Positions 8,105 to 17,887 of a DNA stretch of 64,000 nt are shown here, piece after piece. Under the pieces are notes generated by a model that saw only the letters and a list, made by a program, of their open reading frames with translations, searched no databases and was not told the origin of the DNA. The DNA lies in the NCBI GenBank assembly GCA_021604545.1, contig BQJE01000002.1:124001-188000 (forward strand), in the 5' to 3' direction. The stretch's first letter is position 1. Each line of letters starts with the position of its first letter. The stretch is from Micavibrio sp. Lineage in GTDB: Bacteria > Pseudomonadota > Alphaproteobacteria > Micavibrionales > Micavibrionaceae. Position numbers and translations under genes: made by a program.

Positions 8105-9382
8105 ATGGCTAGAATTTTTGGTAGATGGAAGGGTAAAGGCGGCGGGCAGGGTCCCAAGAGCGATCCCAAACGCTATGAGCGCGAAAAAGAGCTGGCGGAG
8201 ACCGGCGATACAAAAAAGCGCCTGACGCTCGCCAAAAATTCCAAGACACATAAAGAAATATTGTACTACCTGGCGGAAAAGGACCCTGATCCTATGATCA
8301 GAAAGGCGGTCGCAGAGAATAAAGAAATGCCCTTACAGGCATCACCGGTTTTGGCTGGTGATGCTGATGAGGATGTGCGGATGGCGCTGGCACGGCGGCT
8401 GGTTGATTTGCTGCCGGGGCTTACGGGTGAAGAACATAGTCAATTATACGCTTTTGCGGTGCAATCTCTGGGCACGCTGGCGCTGGATGAAGTTCTCAAA
8501 ATCCGCGTTGCGCTGTCTTCTACCTTAAAAGATCATGCCCATACGCCGCCGAAAATTGCCGGGCAACTAGCGCGCGATGTCGAACGCGAAGTATCCGAGC
8601 CGATATTACGTTTTTGTGCGGCACTGTCCGACGATGATTTACTTGATATCCTGAAAGACCATCCGGCAAGCTGGGCGGTGCAGGCCGTCGCCGGGCGTGA
8701 TGATGTCAGTGAAGGCGTATCCGTTGCTGTTATTAAAACCAAGGACGTTCCCGGCGGATCAGTTCTGATTGGCAATGAAGGTGCGCAGATGACGGAATCT
8801 CTGCTGCATATGATTGTTGAGATGGCCAAAGAATTTCCTGAATGGCAAAAACCAATGGCGACGCGGTCCAAATTGCCGGTTTCGGTGGTGAAGGAGTTGG
8901 CAGAATTTGTCGATGCGTCGGTGCGTGATTTGCTGCTCCAGCGCAGTGATTTTGATGAACAGATGAGCGAAGAGATCGCTGCGATTTTTCGCCGCCGTGT
9001 TGATTACGCCACTGAAGAAGATGGTGACGGCGAAGGTGTGGAAGAGCGTCTTAATAAAATTGTTGAAGAAGGGCGTCTGAATGAGGAAACCATATCCGAT
9101 GCGCTGGCCATGCGTGACAAGGCGTTTGTGAATGCGGCGATTGCGCGCATTCTAGGTATTGATGTTGCGGGTGTGGTCAAGGTGTTCGAAATGAAAGCGC
9201 CAAAGCCGATTGTGGCGATGGCGTGGAAGGCGGGGCTGTCGATGCGCATGGCGTTGCAGCTACAAAAAGAGATCGGCCATATCCAACCCAAGGATCTGCT
9301 CTACCCCAAGGACGGCACGGATTACCCACTGTCAGAGGACGACCTTAACTGGCAGTTGGAGTTTCTGGGGTTGAAGAAATAG
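8105..9382 (+). CDS. DUF2336 domain-containing protein
   Basis: A 425-aa soluble protein that resembles the alphaproteobacterial DUF2336 family: helical repeats in which short segments such as DPDPMIRKAVAEN and DADEDVRMALARRLVDLLP recur in HEAT-like fashion. The N-terminus is basic and Gly-rich. The molecular role of the family is not established. The start has only a weak ribosome-binding site. It stands between zapE and mdh as a single plus-strand gene. Confidence 0.75.
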   Translation: MARIFGRWKGKGGGQGPKSDPKRYEREKELAETGDTKKRLTLAKNSKTHKEILYYLAEKDPDPMIRKAVAENKEMPLQASPVLAGDADEDVRMALARRLVDLLPGLTGEEHSQLYAFAVQSLGTLALDEVLKIRVALSSTLKDHAHTPPKIAGQLARDVEREVSEPILRFCAALSDDDLLDILKDHPASWAVQAVAGRDDVSEGVSVAVIKTKDVPGGSVLIGNEGAQMTESLLHMIVEMAKEFPEWQKPMATRSKLPVSVVKELAEFVDASVRDLLLQRSDFDEQMSEEIAAIFRRRVDYATEEDGDGEGVEERLNKIVEEGRLNEETISDALAMRDKAFVNAAIARILGIDVAGVVKVFEMKAPKPIVAMAWKAGLSMRMALQLQKEIGHIQPKDLLYPKDGTDYPLSEDDLNWQLEFLGLKK

Positions 9383-9393
9383 CACGTGATGGT

Positions 9394-9422
9394 CCTCTCT
9401 CGACTTCGCTCGGGATGAGAGG
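9394..9422. repeat. Small palindromic intergenic element between the DUF2336 gene and mdh
   Basis: CCTCTC (9394-9399) and GAGAGG (9417-9422) enclose TCGACTTCGCTCGGGATG. The sequence resembles the right half of the larger palindromic element at 35657-35765 (CTACGCTCAGGATGACA), so both may belong to one dispersed repeat family. It could also serve as a transcript end signal, but there is no T-run. Confidence 0.45.
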
Positions 9423-9464
9423 TAAACTCCGATTCAGGTTTTTAACACAGAAAGGTCATCCATC

Positions 9465-10463
9465 ATGAAATCACCCATTCGCGTCGCTGTTACCGGGGCT
9501 GCCGGTCAAATTGGATATGCCATACTGTTTCGGCTTGCGTCGGGCGATATGCTTGGCCCGGATCAGCCGGTGATTTTACATTTGCTCGAAATCACGCCAG
9601 CGATGGGTGCGCTTGAGGGTGTGGTGATGGAGCTAAACGATTGTGCGTTTCCATTGCTGCAGGGTATTGTCCCCACCGATGATCTTGATGTGGCCTTTAA
9701 GGATGTTGATTGTGCGTTTCTGGTTGGCTCAATGCCGCGCAAAGAGGGCATGGAGCGCAAGGATCTGCTCACGGCCAATGGTGGAATTTTCGGCCCGCAG
9801 GGCAAAGCATTGAACGATCATGCCTCGCGTGATGTCAAAGTCCTAGTGGTCGGCAATCCGGCCAACACCAACGCGTTGATCGCGCAGCAAAGCGCGCCTG
9901 ATCTGGACCCAACATGTTTCACGGCGATGGTACGCCTCGATCACAACCGCGCGATGAGCGGGCTGGCCGAAAAAACCGGCACGCATTCGACCGATATCAA
10001 AAAATTAATTATCTGGGGCAATCACAGTGCCACGCAATATCCTGATCTGCATCACACAACGGTAAAAGGTGAGGCGGCGTTGTCGAAAGTTGATCAGGCC
10101 TGGTATGAAGGCGCATTCATTCCCGAAGTGCAGCAACGCGGTGCGGCAATTATCAAAGCACGCGGGGCGTCTTCTGCGGCGTCTGCGGCCAGTGCGGCGA
10201 TCGATCATATGCGCGACTGGATGCTGGGAACGGCCGATGGTGAATGGGTGTCGATGGGCATTCCGGCCGATGGATCATACGGTATCGATCCAGGCGTGAT
10301 TTACGGCTATCCGGTGACCTGTAAGGGCGGTAAATATGAGATCGTGCAGGGGCTGGAAATTAATGATTTCTCTCGTGCGCGCATGGATGAAACCGATAAA
10401 GAGCTGCGCGAGGAGCGCGGCAATGTTGAACATTTATTAGCCGGGAACTCCGAAGCGGCATAA
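9465..10463 (+). CDS. mdh: Malate dehydrogenase (type 2, 'cytosolic' class)
   Basis: NAD-dependent interconversion of malate and oxaloacetate in the TCA cycle. Visible are the nucleotide-binding loop [12 protein letters not shown] (residues 9-20), [12 protein letters not shown], the RLDHNRA arginine segment and the active-site His in [12 protein letters not shown]. These are features of type 2 malate dehydrogenases (eukaryotic cytosolic, Thermus, betaproteobacterial). The enzyme next to sucCD in most alphaproteobacteria is instead the lactate-dehydrogenase-like type that begins with a GAGQIG loop, so this copy may be a replacement in place. It is the head of the TCA gene series. Confidence 0.92.
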   Translation: MKSPIRVAVTGAAGQIGYAILFRLASGDMLGPDQPVILHLLEITPAMGALEGVVMELNDCAFPLLQGIVPTDDLDVAFKDVDCAFLVGSMPRKEGMERKDLLTANGGIFGPQGKALNDHASRDVKVLVVGNPANTNALIAQQSAPDLDPTCFTAMVRLDHNRAMSGLAEKTGTHSTDIKKLIIWGNHSATQYPDLHHTTVKGEAALSKVDQAWYEGAFIPEVQQRGAAIIKARGASSAASAASAAIDHMRDWMLGTADGEWVSMGIPADGSYGIDPGVIYGYPVTCKGGKYEIVQGLEINDFSRARMDETDKELREERGNVEHLLAGNSEAA

Positions 10464-10468
10464 AATAC

Positions 10469-10497
10469 TTGACATAATTATCAGTATTATGTATTTT
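10469..10497 (+). promoter_or_regulatory. Near-consensus sigma-70-type promoter upstream of the 64-aa gene
   Basis: TTGACA at 10469-10474, a 17-nt spacer, then TATTTT at 10492-10497, ending 32 nt before the GTG start at 10530. The first 13 bases (TTGACATAATTAT) are identical to the promoter at 34860. Confidence 0.7.
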
Positions 10498-10529
10498 GCT
10501 GGCACAGTCTTTAAATGCAGGAGAATAAA

Positions 10530-10724
10530 GTGTCAGAGTCCGAAGTAAAAAAATCACGTTTGGGTCAGTTTAACTGGAGTGACGCCCCTAAGGGTGGGAC
10601 AGTTGTTACGAATGACAACCCATGGTCACATTTATCAACAAAGACGCCTTCGCCGGGCGTTCAGAAGGCGCATGAGATGTTTGATAGGCTATGCGTCGAA
10701 AATTCTAGACTAACCCATGAGTAA
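10530..10724 (+). CDS. Small hypothetical protein, 64 aa
   Basis: The start is GTG at 10530, chosen because AGGAG (10519-10523) sits 6 nt upstream; the in-frame ATG at 10515 would precede that site. The product begins MSESEVKKSRLGQFNWSD, is hydrophilic and has no signal peptide or recognised family. Its own strong promoter lies upstream. It ends 2 nt before the end of the convergent SLT gene. Confidence 0.6.
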   Translation: MSESEVKKSRLGQFNWSDAPKGGTVVTNDNPWSHLSTKTPSPGVQKAHEMFDRLCVENSRLTHE

Positions 10725-10726
10725 TT

Positions 10727-11659
10727 TTAATTAACCTCCGCCGACGCAAACACGCAGCTCGGGTTGCCGTTATATTTAGCAACATTCCTGATTTTTTTAA
10801 GCTCGCGGCCCACGCGCCGCTCAAACTGCACGTAAGCTTGTGGCGCTGTTAACGGCACGCGCTTTTTATAAAAGAAAATTTTGTTGAGCATCGCGGCTTC
10901 ACGCATTTGCGGATTTTTCAGTCGCGCAACAACCAGAATTGAATTCTTGCGTTTCAGATCATAAAAATCTTTCGCCAGGTTCAGCCCCATCATATGCGCG
11001 ATGTAGTGATCGGTCGCCGAAACTTTTTTGCCGCCCTTATACCCACGAATAACGTCGGTTTCCTCGATAATCTGATAGGCCTTGATCAACGCAGAGATAT
11101 CATCGTCATAGCGCAGCGCAAGAATTTCACTGCGCAGATGTTTGTCATTGCCTTTAAAATAAGGAAAGCCTTGTTTGTTGCTAATCTTGATTGCCTTGGC
11201 GTATTCGGGATGGCCAATTTTAGCACCGTAACGGTTCATAAGGATCAGCCAGGTCGGCTCAATATATTGAAACACGCCACGCGCCGAAGATCTGGCGGCT
11301 TCATTCAGGCGGCCCATATCACTCTCTAAACTGGCCTTGAGCAAAAGCAATTCGAAGCTCACCCCGGTTCTGATGCTGGCGCGGTAAAGCGATTTAATCA
11401 CAAAAGGGCTTTGTCCCTGTGCGCGTTGATAACGCATATAGGATTGGGCGAGTTCCATGTCGCGCATATCCTGTCTGCTGAGATTAACTTGCAAAGCACG
11501 CGGCTCTTGCTTCACACAGGCTTGATTTTTTGTGTTCTGGATTTGCTGTACGGCTTTGCCCGAGCGATAGCCGGCGATGCTGGGCATAGACAAGACACAG
11601 CCCAAAGACAGCATAAAAGTGACAGCGAAAAGTGTTTTTAGATTTTTTTTCATCGCCAT
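10727..11659 (-). CDS. Secreted lytic-transglycosylase-like (SLT domain) protein
   Basis: A 310-aa protein with an N-terminal signal peptide (basic MAMKKNLK, then a hydrophobic stretch to about residue 25, possible cleavage near SIAG). The segment at about 98-140 has the SLT pattern: SFELLLLKASLESDMG with a candidate catalytic Glu at 112, followed by SSARGVFQYIEPTWL. A second family-like segment is DHYIAHMMGLNLAKDF. Such enzymes cleave murein glycan strands in the periplasm with anhydro-muramic products. An in-frame ATG at 11653 is an alternative start. It is isolated on the minus strand between mdh and sucC. Confidence 0.75.
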   Translation of the reverse strand: MAMKKNLKTLFAVTFMLSLGCVLSMPSIAGYRSGKAVQQIQNTKNQACVKQEPRALQVNLSRQDMRDMELAQSYMRYQRAQGQSPFVIKSLYRASIRTGVSFELLLLKASLESDMGRLNEAARSSARGVFQYIEPTWLILMNRYGAKIGHPEYAKAIKISNKQGFPYFKGNDKHLRSEILALRYDDDISALIKAYQIIEETDVIRGYKGGKKVSATDHYIAHMMGLNLAKDFYDLKRKNSILVVARLKNPQMREAAMLNKIFFYKKRVPLTAPQAYVQFERRVGRELKKIRNVAKYNGNPSCVFASAEVN

Positions 11660-11815
11660 GAATCAAAAGAGATTAAGTAAGACGCAGTATTTAGGACTTT
11701 AAGTCCCGGGGGGCTGTTTCATGCGCGCGCATAAAACGCGTGTATTTCCCCAGTTTGCATGGCGAAGGTAAAGAAACCGCTAAAAGTTGATTAAGGAAGG
11801 GTTAAGGGGGGTGCT

Positions 11816-13279
11816 CTATATAATAGTGTTTGGCATCAGGTTGGGGTTTTGCTGTGGCCCTTCTGGTTCTTGTGGCTTGCTCGCAACTTGTTCCTGTTCT
11901 AGCTGTTGTTCGGCCAGTTTTAAGTCAGCCTGCTCCTTGGCTTGCTCCAGAGCCAGTTGTTCTGGAGATGGCCCGTTGCCTGCAAGATTGTTAAGGTCAT
12001 AGTCGCTATCTATGCTATCATAAGGCACTTCCAGGGCATTGCTGTTATCCAGGACCATAGCAAGTTCTTCCCGCAAGGCTGGATCGGATGCGTTTACAGT
12101 ATGGCCATCAAGTAGTTCTGAAATTTTTGCGTCGCTCACACCCTGGTTGTCGTCCTTAAAGTCTTTAATGTCCTGTAATGTCAGCGCGCCGTCCGGATTG
12201 TTACCAGCCTTTGTCTTAAGCTGGTCTTGCAGTGACTTGTCTATTTTTTCAAGGGTAAGATGCTTTTGGGCTTCGGTTTCTACTTCTACTCCGTCGGTTT
12301 GAACGGTTTTGGTTTCGTTTTGAGCTTGAGCAACGGCCTCTTCTTTTGCAGCTTTCTCTGCCGCAAGCATTATCTCAGCAGTCTTATCTAGTTCACCTTT
12401 TGCGGTACGTACCTCATCACCAGCTGTTTCGTCAGCTTCCCAGGCAGTATCATCTTTTGCTTTGGATTCTGAAAGGTTACTCTTCCCGGCCATAAGAGTT
12501 GACTCGAAGTCCGGTCTGGCTGCCAATTTGCTTCCGTCGTCTGCTTGAGCTCTCAGCTCAGCAGTTTTAGCCCAATCTATTCTCTCATCTGTCTCGTAGT
12601 ATATTTTTTCATTGGTATCTTCATCCAAGACATAGTTTCCATTTTCGTCTTCGAATTTTTGGTATGTCACAATTTCTCCGCCATTGCCCGTGTCCTGATG
12701 CATCAATGTTATCTCGGCATGTTGACTTCGCAGGGCGTCGAACTCGCTCTGGGCGACTTCTAATTCCTTTGATGTTTGGTCGAAATTGGCACTGGCGGCT
12801 GTAGCTCTGGCAACGGCGGAGTTATAGTTTGTTTGAGCTTGTTGGTGCGCTTGACAGGCCTGATCATAATTTTTCTGTGCCTGTGACAGGGCCACCACAT
12901 TGGCAATCTTCTGTCTTTCTTTCTCCTTTTTCTCTTCTTCGGGTGTCTTCCCACCTGTAGTGGTTAGTCCGGCTAAGCCTCCACGGTTATTGCTGGCACC
13001 CGCCAGAGTTTCCCACAAAGCGTTATTGGCGATCTCGCCTGATCTCATACTTCCATCGCCGAAAGGATTTTCCTTTGGTGCCGATGGGATGCTAGCCAGA
13101 TGTAGATATGTCTCTTGAATTCTATCGCGCTGTGGTTCGGAAACGCGCGATTCTGGAAGGGCTGGAATAACGGCTATGCCCAAACTGTTGGCAACCATGG
13201 CCTGCCCCATGGCTTCTCGCTCCAATTGATCGAGACCTCGAAGTTCTTCTACTGCTGTATCGGAATCGTTGTCCGCCAT
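11816..13279 (-). CDS. Hypothetical coiled-coil protein, 487 aa
   Basis: No family recognised. Residues about 110-195 are rich in Ala, Gln and Glu with heptad-like spacing and probably form a coiled coil. An acidic central region follows (EDENGNYVLDEDTNEK). Near the C-terminus, NPDGALTLQDIKDF weakly resembles an EF-hand loop but lacks the first Asp. The tail is Gln/Pro-rich. There is no signal peptide or membrane segment. The gene lies antisense to mdh and sucC with a shared 288-nt upstream region. Confidence 0.7.
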   Translation of the reverse strand: MADNDSDTAVEELRGLDQLEREAMGQAMVANSLGIAVIPALPESRVSEPQRDRIQETYLHLASIPSAPKENPFGDGSMRSGEIANNALWETLAGASNNRGGLAGLTTTGGKTPEEEKKEKERQKIANVVALSQAQKNYDQACQAHQQAQTNYNSAVARATAASANFDQTSKELEVAQSEFDALRSQHAEITLMHQDTGNGGEIVTYQKFEDENGNYVLDEDTNEKIYYETDERIDWAKTAELRAQADDGSKLAARPDFESTLMAGKSNLSESKAKDDTAWEADETAGDEVRTAKGELDKTAEIMLAAEKAAKEEAVAQAQNETKTVQTDGVEVETEAQKHLTLEKIDKSLQDQLKTKAGNNPDGALTLQDIKDFKDDNQGVSDAKISELLDGHTVNASDPALREELAMVLDNSNALEVPYDSIDSDYDLNNLAGNGPSPEQLALEQAKEQADLKLAEQQLEQEQVASKPQEPEGPQQNPNLMPNTII

Positions 13280-13567
13280 CTTTCACACACTTTTCTATTA
13301 CGCTCGTTTGTCCGCTTATTTGCCGCTTTATTTTTTGTTTTTTGTCTAACTTGCGGCTTGCTTTATATTGTACATGTTTTCAGGTGTTTATGTCAAAAAC
13401 TAGCCTGTTTTTATGCCCGTTTTGGCCATGCACACCGAAAAACCTATAAAAATCCCAGAGAAATCAGAGGCCTGCGGGGTACCGGTGTATTTACAGTTTT
13501 AAAACACAAATCAGGGTGTTAGGCTTTGTTTTCGAGTATCACCCACCCCACCAGCGGAGAACATCCC
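13280..13567. promoter_or_regulatory. Divergent intergenic region upstream of sucC
   Basis: This 288-nt gap must hold promoters for sucC and for the minus-strand 487-aa gene. A candidate plus-strand promoter is TTGTCT at 13342-13347 and TATATT at 13364-13369 with a 16-nt spacer. No RNA gene or clear hairpin was found. The sucC leader from there would be about 190 nt. Confidence 0.35.
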
Positions 13568-14770
13568 ATGAATATCCACGAATATCAGGCCAAGGAACTC
13601 TTGAGAAAATACGGTGTCCCGACCCCCGAAGGTTTTCCGGCGATGAGTGCGGAAGAGGCGGTCAAGGCAGCGCAAAACCTCGGTGGACCGGTCTGGGTGG
13701 TAAAATCACAAATTCATGCTGGCGGACGTGGCGCCGGGAAATTCAAAGGCGATGATTCAGGCAAAGGCGGTGTGCGTGTTGTTAAATCCAAAGACGAAGT
13801 GCGCGAAGCCGCCGAAGCGATGATCGGTCAGACATTGGTGACCAAGCAAACCGGACCCGATGGCAAGGAAGTGCAAAGACTTTATATAGAAGACGGCTGT
13901 GACATCGCGCAGGAAATGTATTTGTCACTGCTGATTGATCGGGCAACATCACGCATCACTATTATGGCGTCGACCGAAGGCGGGATGGATATCGAGGAAG
14001 TGGCGGAAACACACCCAGAAAAAATTATTAAAGTTTCCGTTGACCCGGCGACAGGTATTTCGGGCTTTCATGCGCGCAAGGTCGCATTTGGTCTGGGCCT
14101 TGAAGGCCCGGCTAACAAGTCCTGCATTAAATTCGTGATGGCGATGTATAAGGCGTTCACTGATCTTGATGCCTCAATTGTCGAGATTAATCCGTTGGTT
14201 GTCACCGGCGGCGGCGAAGTGATTGCGCTCGATGCCAAAATGAATTTCGACGACAACGCATTGTTCCGTCACCCTAACGTCGCCGAGATGCGTGATGAAA
14301 CCGAAGAGGACGAAAAAGAACGCCAAGCCCATAAATACGATCTGTCTTATGTTGCGCTTGATGGCAATATCGGTTGCATGGTCAATGGCGCTGGTCTTGC
14401 AATGTCGACGATGGATATTATCAAGCTGCAGGGCGGGGAGCCTGCAAACTTTTTGGACGTTGGTGGTGGCGCGGATAAAGAAAAAGTAACGGCCGCCTTT
14501 AAAATTATTTTGTCTGATCCAAAGGTTGAGGGCATTTTAGTAAACATTTTCGGCGGCATTATGCGTTGTGATGTGATTGCCGAAGGCGTTGTGGCGGCTG
14601 CGAAGGAAGTATCGCTGTCTGTGCCACTGGTCGTGCGTCTTGAGGGCACCAATGTCGAAAAGGGCAAGGAAATCATGGCCGGGTCTGGCCTGCCGATTAT
14701 TTCTGCTGATGATCTTGGTGATGCCGCACAGAAAATCGTTGAGGCCACGCAGAATGCCAAGGCGGCTTAA
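13568..14770 (+). CDS. sucC: Succinyl-CoA ligase (ADP-forming) subunit beta
   Basis: A 400-aa ATP-grasp subunit that, with SucD, converts succinyl-CoA to succinate with substrate-level phosphorylation. [17 protein letters not shown] is the standard N-terminus and fixes the start at 13568; the frame is open 42 nt further upstream without support. [11 protein letters not shown], the VEINPLVVT segment, and [18 protein letters not shown] with [17 protein letters not shown] are conserved. The partner sucD does not follow directly: a 2-kb antisense gene separates them. Confidence 0.97.
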   Translation: MNIHEYQAKELLRKYGVPTPEGFPAMSAEEAVKAAQNLGGPVWVVKSQIHAGGRGAGKFKGDDSGKGGVRVVKSKDEVREAAEAMIGQTLVTKQTGPDGKEVQRLYIEDGCDIAQEMYLSLLIDRATSRITIMASTEGGMDIEEVAETHPEKIIKVSVDPATGISGFHARKVAFGLGLEGPANKSCIKFVMAMYKAFTDLDASIVEINPLVVTGGGEVIALDAKMNFDDNALFRHPNVAEMRDETEEDEKERQAHKYDLSYVALDGNIGCMVNGAGLAMSTMDIIKLQGGEPANFLDVGGGADKEKVTAAFKIILSDPKVEGILVNIFGGIMRCDVIAEGVVAAAKEVSLSVPLVVRLEGTNVEKGKEIMAGSGLPIISADDLGDAAQKIVEATQNAKAA

Positions 14771-14782
14771 GATTTTCACATT

Positions 14783-16795
14783 TTAAAAAATTGGTTGAAA
14801 CTCGCTAGCGAGGTCGTTTAGCGATAGTCTACTATTATTTGATTTTAACCCAGGAAAAGTAACGCTTACTCTACCCGCCTGATCGGGAAATTTTTCGCGC
14901 AGGCCTGTTTCAAGCTGCTTTATCTGCTCTTTTTCCACTTCAGGGTAGGGCACGACTGAAGATGTGCGGGCGCTGTCCGGATTATGGTGCTTTAGTATAT
15001 CAAGGATTTGAGCTCTGATTTTCTGGTTTTCTGAAGCCATTTGCGAAAGAGGCGTCGCTGTAAAAAACTCATCGCGAATTTGTTTGGCCCCTGCAAAACT
15101 GGCCGGCGTATGGACCCATGCGGTTTTATCTTTGTTCAGTGCGACATGGTTGTACATTTTTGGGTTATTCTTGGTTAAATTCGGTCTGTGGTCCTTTACA
15201 AGCTTGCGCCTTGTTTTGCGGTTAAGTTGCATATCAATAAGAAACTTTGCATCTGCGTTCCCGGCGTTCCATGTTGCGTAGCCGTCACCATAGCTTGGCG
15301 TGTAGTTGGGGTGGTCCGCCTTTATCTTTTTTAGAAACCGGGATAGTTTTTCCGCCATATGTTCTGTTGCCAGGATCGATGAGTTTACTTCAGCGCTCAT
15401 CATGGCCGTTCTTATTTCCTGTTTTCTTTTGGCTATTTCTGCTTTGTTCGGGTGCATTAAAGCGCGTCCCTTGGAATCAACGACGCGGTAACGCCATGGG
15501 CGATTGTTATCTTTGTAACGTTCTATATGTTCCCTGACTCTTTGCTTCTTCCAGTGAAGTTTGGAATAATTGTGATAGACTGCTTTTAGCACGGCTTCGG
15601 TGCTTTTGTTCGCGTTCTTTCCTCTAAATTCTTCAAATTCTTTGGCCGTGCTATTGCTGACGACCTTTCTTATTTTTTCCAGCCTCTGGTCTATCTCTTT
15701 GGCGCTGGCCACAAAATTGGCTTTCCTGTTGTCATCAACAACCCGGAAGCCCCAATCGGCCTTCTTTTTAACTCTCTTCTTGTTCTTCCATTCATACTGA
15801 CCGGCGTTTTTATCGTAGCGCTGTATATAATCGCCAAGGTGCTGATATTGCGGTGGGAGGCGATCTGAAAATTTATATAGTTGTTCGCGCAGTGTCGACT
15901 TCTCCAAAATTTGTAAAAAGCTGATAGCGCCGGTACTGGATACCGCAGATTTATCAAAGCCTATGGTTTCGTGGTGCGCGAACAAGGCCATAAAATCGTA
16001 GCCAACCTCAAGGTCGCGCGGCATGAACAATGTTGACAATAAAAGGGCGCCGCGCATTTTATGTGGCATCAAAATATTTTTCTTTAGCTCCACTTGCGTT
16101 AAAGGGACATAGGCACCAAGAATATGAAGCGCTTGAGCAAGGTTATAATCACCATCTATTGATTTCTTTGTAGAATGGGTTATCGCTTCGGTATTATTTT
16201 TTTTTGACGGTTCAGAAGAAAATGATGGAGATGTTGTTATATTCGGCATGCTGTCTTTTTTAAGGTCAAGCGATAGTGTAAGCCCGGCCTGGTTATTATC
16301 ATTCACAGTAATAATGTTGTTAAGATTGGGATTACCAAGGTCGAGGGCTGTGGGCGTGAAGACACTGCCTGCGAGGAGGAGTGTGGTGCCGGTTGCTTCA
16401 ATGAAGGCATGTTTAACTGTTATCAGGAATGACTCTTCGGGCTTTTGTTTTCTTTCTTCATTAGCCCCTAGCTCAGCCTCTACTTCAGTAAGCTGTTTCT
16501 TAATGCGCCCTATTTCGGCTTGTTGGTGTTCTAGTTCCCTCTCGTACTTTAGCAATTTACTTGCCAGATCGGGATCATTTTCTTTTGCTAGTTCTGCTTC
16601 TCGTTCTTGCAGCTTGGTCAATATGTCGTCTTCATCTGCATGGGTCAGTTCACCATGAGGTTCGTTTAGCAAAGGATCAGGGACATAGCCTTTATCTTTA
16701 TGCCTTCCGGTGATCGCATAAGACTCCTGTTTTACCTTTTTGTTTTTCTTTGGCTTTTTTCTTGAGAAAAAATCGCCTTTAAAAAAAAATGGCAT
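14783..16795 (-). CDS. Hypothetical protein with divergent SLT-like domain, antisense between sucC and sucD
   Basis: A 670-aa protein. The ATG at 16795 has GGAG 7 nt upstream; a TTG one codon earlier is less likely. Residues 1-25 are strongly basic; about 52-120 look coiled-coil; about 124-146 are hydrophobic (FIEATGTTLLLAGSVF) and may cross or touch the membrane. Residues 265-300 (GYDFMALFAHHETIGFD, then SSTGAISFLQ) line up with the SLT protein at 10727, placing a candidate catalytic Glu at 276; TWNAGNA near 509 recalls the Asn-Ala-Gly motif of lytic transglycosylases. The rest is basic and unrecognised. It ends 12 nt from sucC and starts 216 nt before sucD. Confidence 0.65.
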   Translation of the reverse strand: MPFFFKGDFFSRKKPKKNKKVKQESYAITGRHKDKGYVPDPLLNEPHGELTHADEDDILTKLQEREAELAKENDPDLASKLLKYERELEHQQAEIGRIKKQLTEVEAELGANEERKQKPEESFLITVKHAFIEATGTTLLLAGSVFTPTALDLGNPNLNNIITVNDNNQAGLTLSLDLKKDSMPNITTSPSFSSEPSKKNNTEAITHSTKKSIDGDYNLAQALHILGAYVPLTQVELKKNILMPHKMRGALLLSTLFMPRDLEVGYDFMALFAHHETIGFDKSAVSSTGAISFLQILEKSTLREQLYKFSDRLPPQYQHLGDYIQRYDKNAGQYEWKNKKRVKKKADWGFRVVDDNRKANFVASAKEIDQRLEKIRKVVSNSTAKEFEEFRGKNANKSTEAVLKAVYHNYSKLHWKKQRVREHIERYKDNNRPWRYRVVDSKGRALMHPNKAEIAKRKQEIRTAMMSAEVNSSILATEHMAEKLSRFLKKIKADHPNYTPSYGDGYATWNAGNADAKFLIDMQLNRKTRRKLVKDHRPNLTKNNPKMYNHVALNKDKTAWVHTPASFAGAKQIRDEFFTATPLSQMASENQKIRAQILDILKHHNPDSARTSSVVPYPEVEKEQIKQLETGLREKFPDQAGRVSVTFPGLKSNNSRLSLNDLASEFQPIF

Positions 16796-17011
16796 CAATT
16801 GCTCCGTTAAAAAATAATTATGTAAAAATACTGGATTCGCGCCGAAAATGCAAGAAATTATAGAAAGTTCAGTGTTTTCGGCTCATTTTTAGCCTACGCG
16901 GGTGGTCATTCGACCCTATACTGTTGATTTACAATCCATGCTTGCCTAAGCTGTATTCATAGGATTCTTCCTGTTTTTCAGCAATTTACTATACATATTC
17001 CGGAGATACTC

Positions 17012-17887
17012 ATGGCTGTACTCGTCAATAAAGATACCAAGCTAATTTGCCAGGGCTTTACGGGCTCGCAAGGCACGTTCCACAGCGAACAGGCCATCGA
17101 ATATGGCACAAACATGGTTGGTGGCGTGACACCCGGAAAAGGCGGCACCAAGCATCTCGATCTGCCGGTTTTTAACACGGTGGCCGAGGCGATAGACAAA
17201 ACAGGCGCGAATGCATCCGTAATTTATGTGCCGCCGCCTTTTGCCGGTGATGCGATTATGGAGGCGATTGACGCTGAGATTGAACTAGCGATTTGTATCA
17301 CCGAAGGCATTCCGGTGCTCGATATGGTGAAAGTGAAGCGCGCGCTCGAGGGTTCAAAAACGCGGCTGGTCGGGCCGAACTGTCCGGGCGTAATTACGCC
17401 CGATGAATGCAAGATTGGGATTATGCCGGGTCATATTCATACACGCGGCAAGGTGGGTATCGTTTCACGCTCTGGTACGCTGACTTATGAGGCGGTTGCA
17501 CAAACCGGCGCGGTCGGTCTTGGTCAGACGACGTGCATTGGTATTGGCGGTGACCCAGTGAACGGTACGAACTTTATTGATTGTCTCGAGCTGTTTCTTG
17601 CCGATGATGAAACCGAAGCCATTTTGATGATTGGTGAAATTGGCGGTACGGCCGAAGAGGAAGCTGCAGAATTTTACGCGGCGCAGAAAAACAAAAAACC
17701 AATCGCCGGATTTATCGCCGGAACAACGGCGCCACCGGGAAAACGCATGGGCCATGCCGGCGCGATTATTTCCGGCGGGCAGGGCACAGCCGAGTCAAAG
17801 TTCGACGCAATGCGCAAAGCAGGTTTTGCCATTTCTGAATCCCCCGCGACATTGGGCGAAGCTGTCAAAGAGGCGATGGTGGCTTAG
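17012..17887 (+). CDS. sucD: Succinyl-CoA ligase (ADP-forming) subunit alpha
   Basis: A 291-aa subunit that carries the CoA-binding Rossmann domain ([20 protein letters not shown] near residues 10-30) and the phosphohistidine loop ([18 protein letters not shown] near 245-262, His within GHAG). [20 protein letters not shown] is also conserved. A near-consensus site (GGAGAT) precedes the ATG. Because the antisense gene at 14783 separates it from sucC, it probably needs a promoter in the 216-nt gap 16796-17011, whose sequence is AT-rich but shows no clear consensus boxes. Confidence 0.97.
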   Translation: MAVLVNKDTKLICQGFTGSQGTFHSEQAIEYGTNMVGGVTPGKGGTKHLDLPVFNTVAEAIDKTGANASVIYVPPPFAGDAIMEAIDAEIELAICITEGIPVLDMVKVKRALEGSKTRLVGPNCPGVITPDECKIGIMPGHIHTRGKVGIVSRSGTLTYEAVAQTGAVGLGQTTCIGIGGDPVNGTNFIDCLELFLADDETEAILMIGEIGGTAEEEAAEFYAAQKNKKPIAGFIAGTTAPPGKRMGHAGAIISGGQGTAESKFDAMRKAGFAISESPATLGEAVKEAMVA

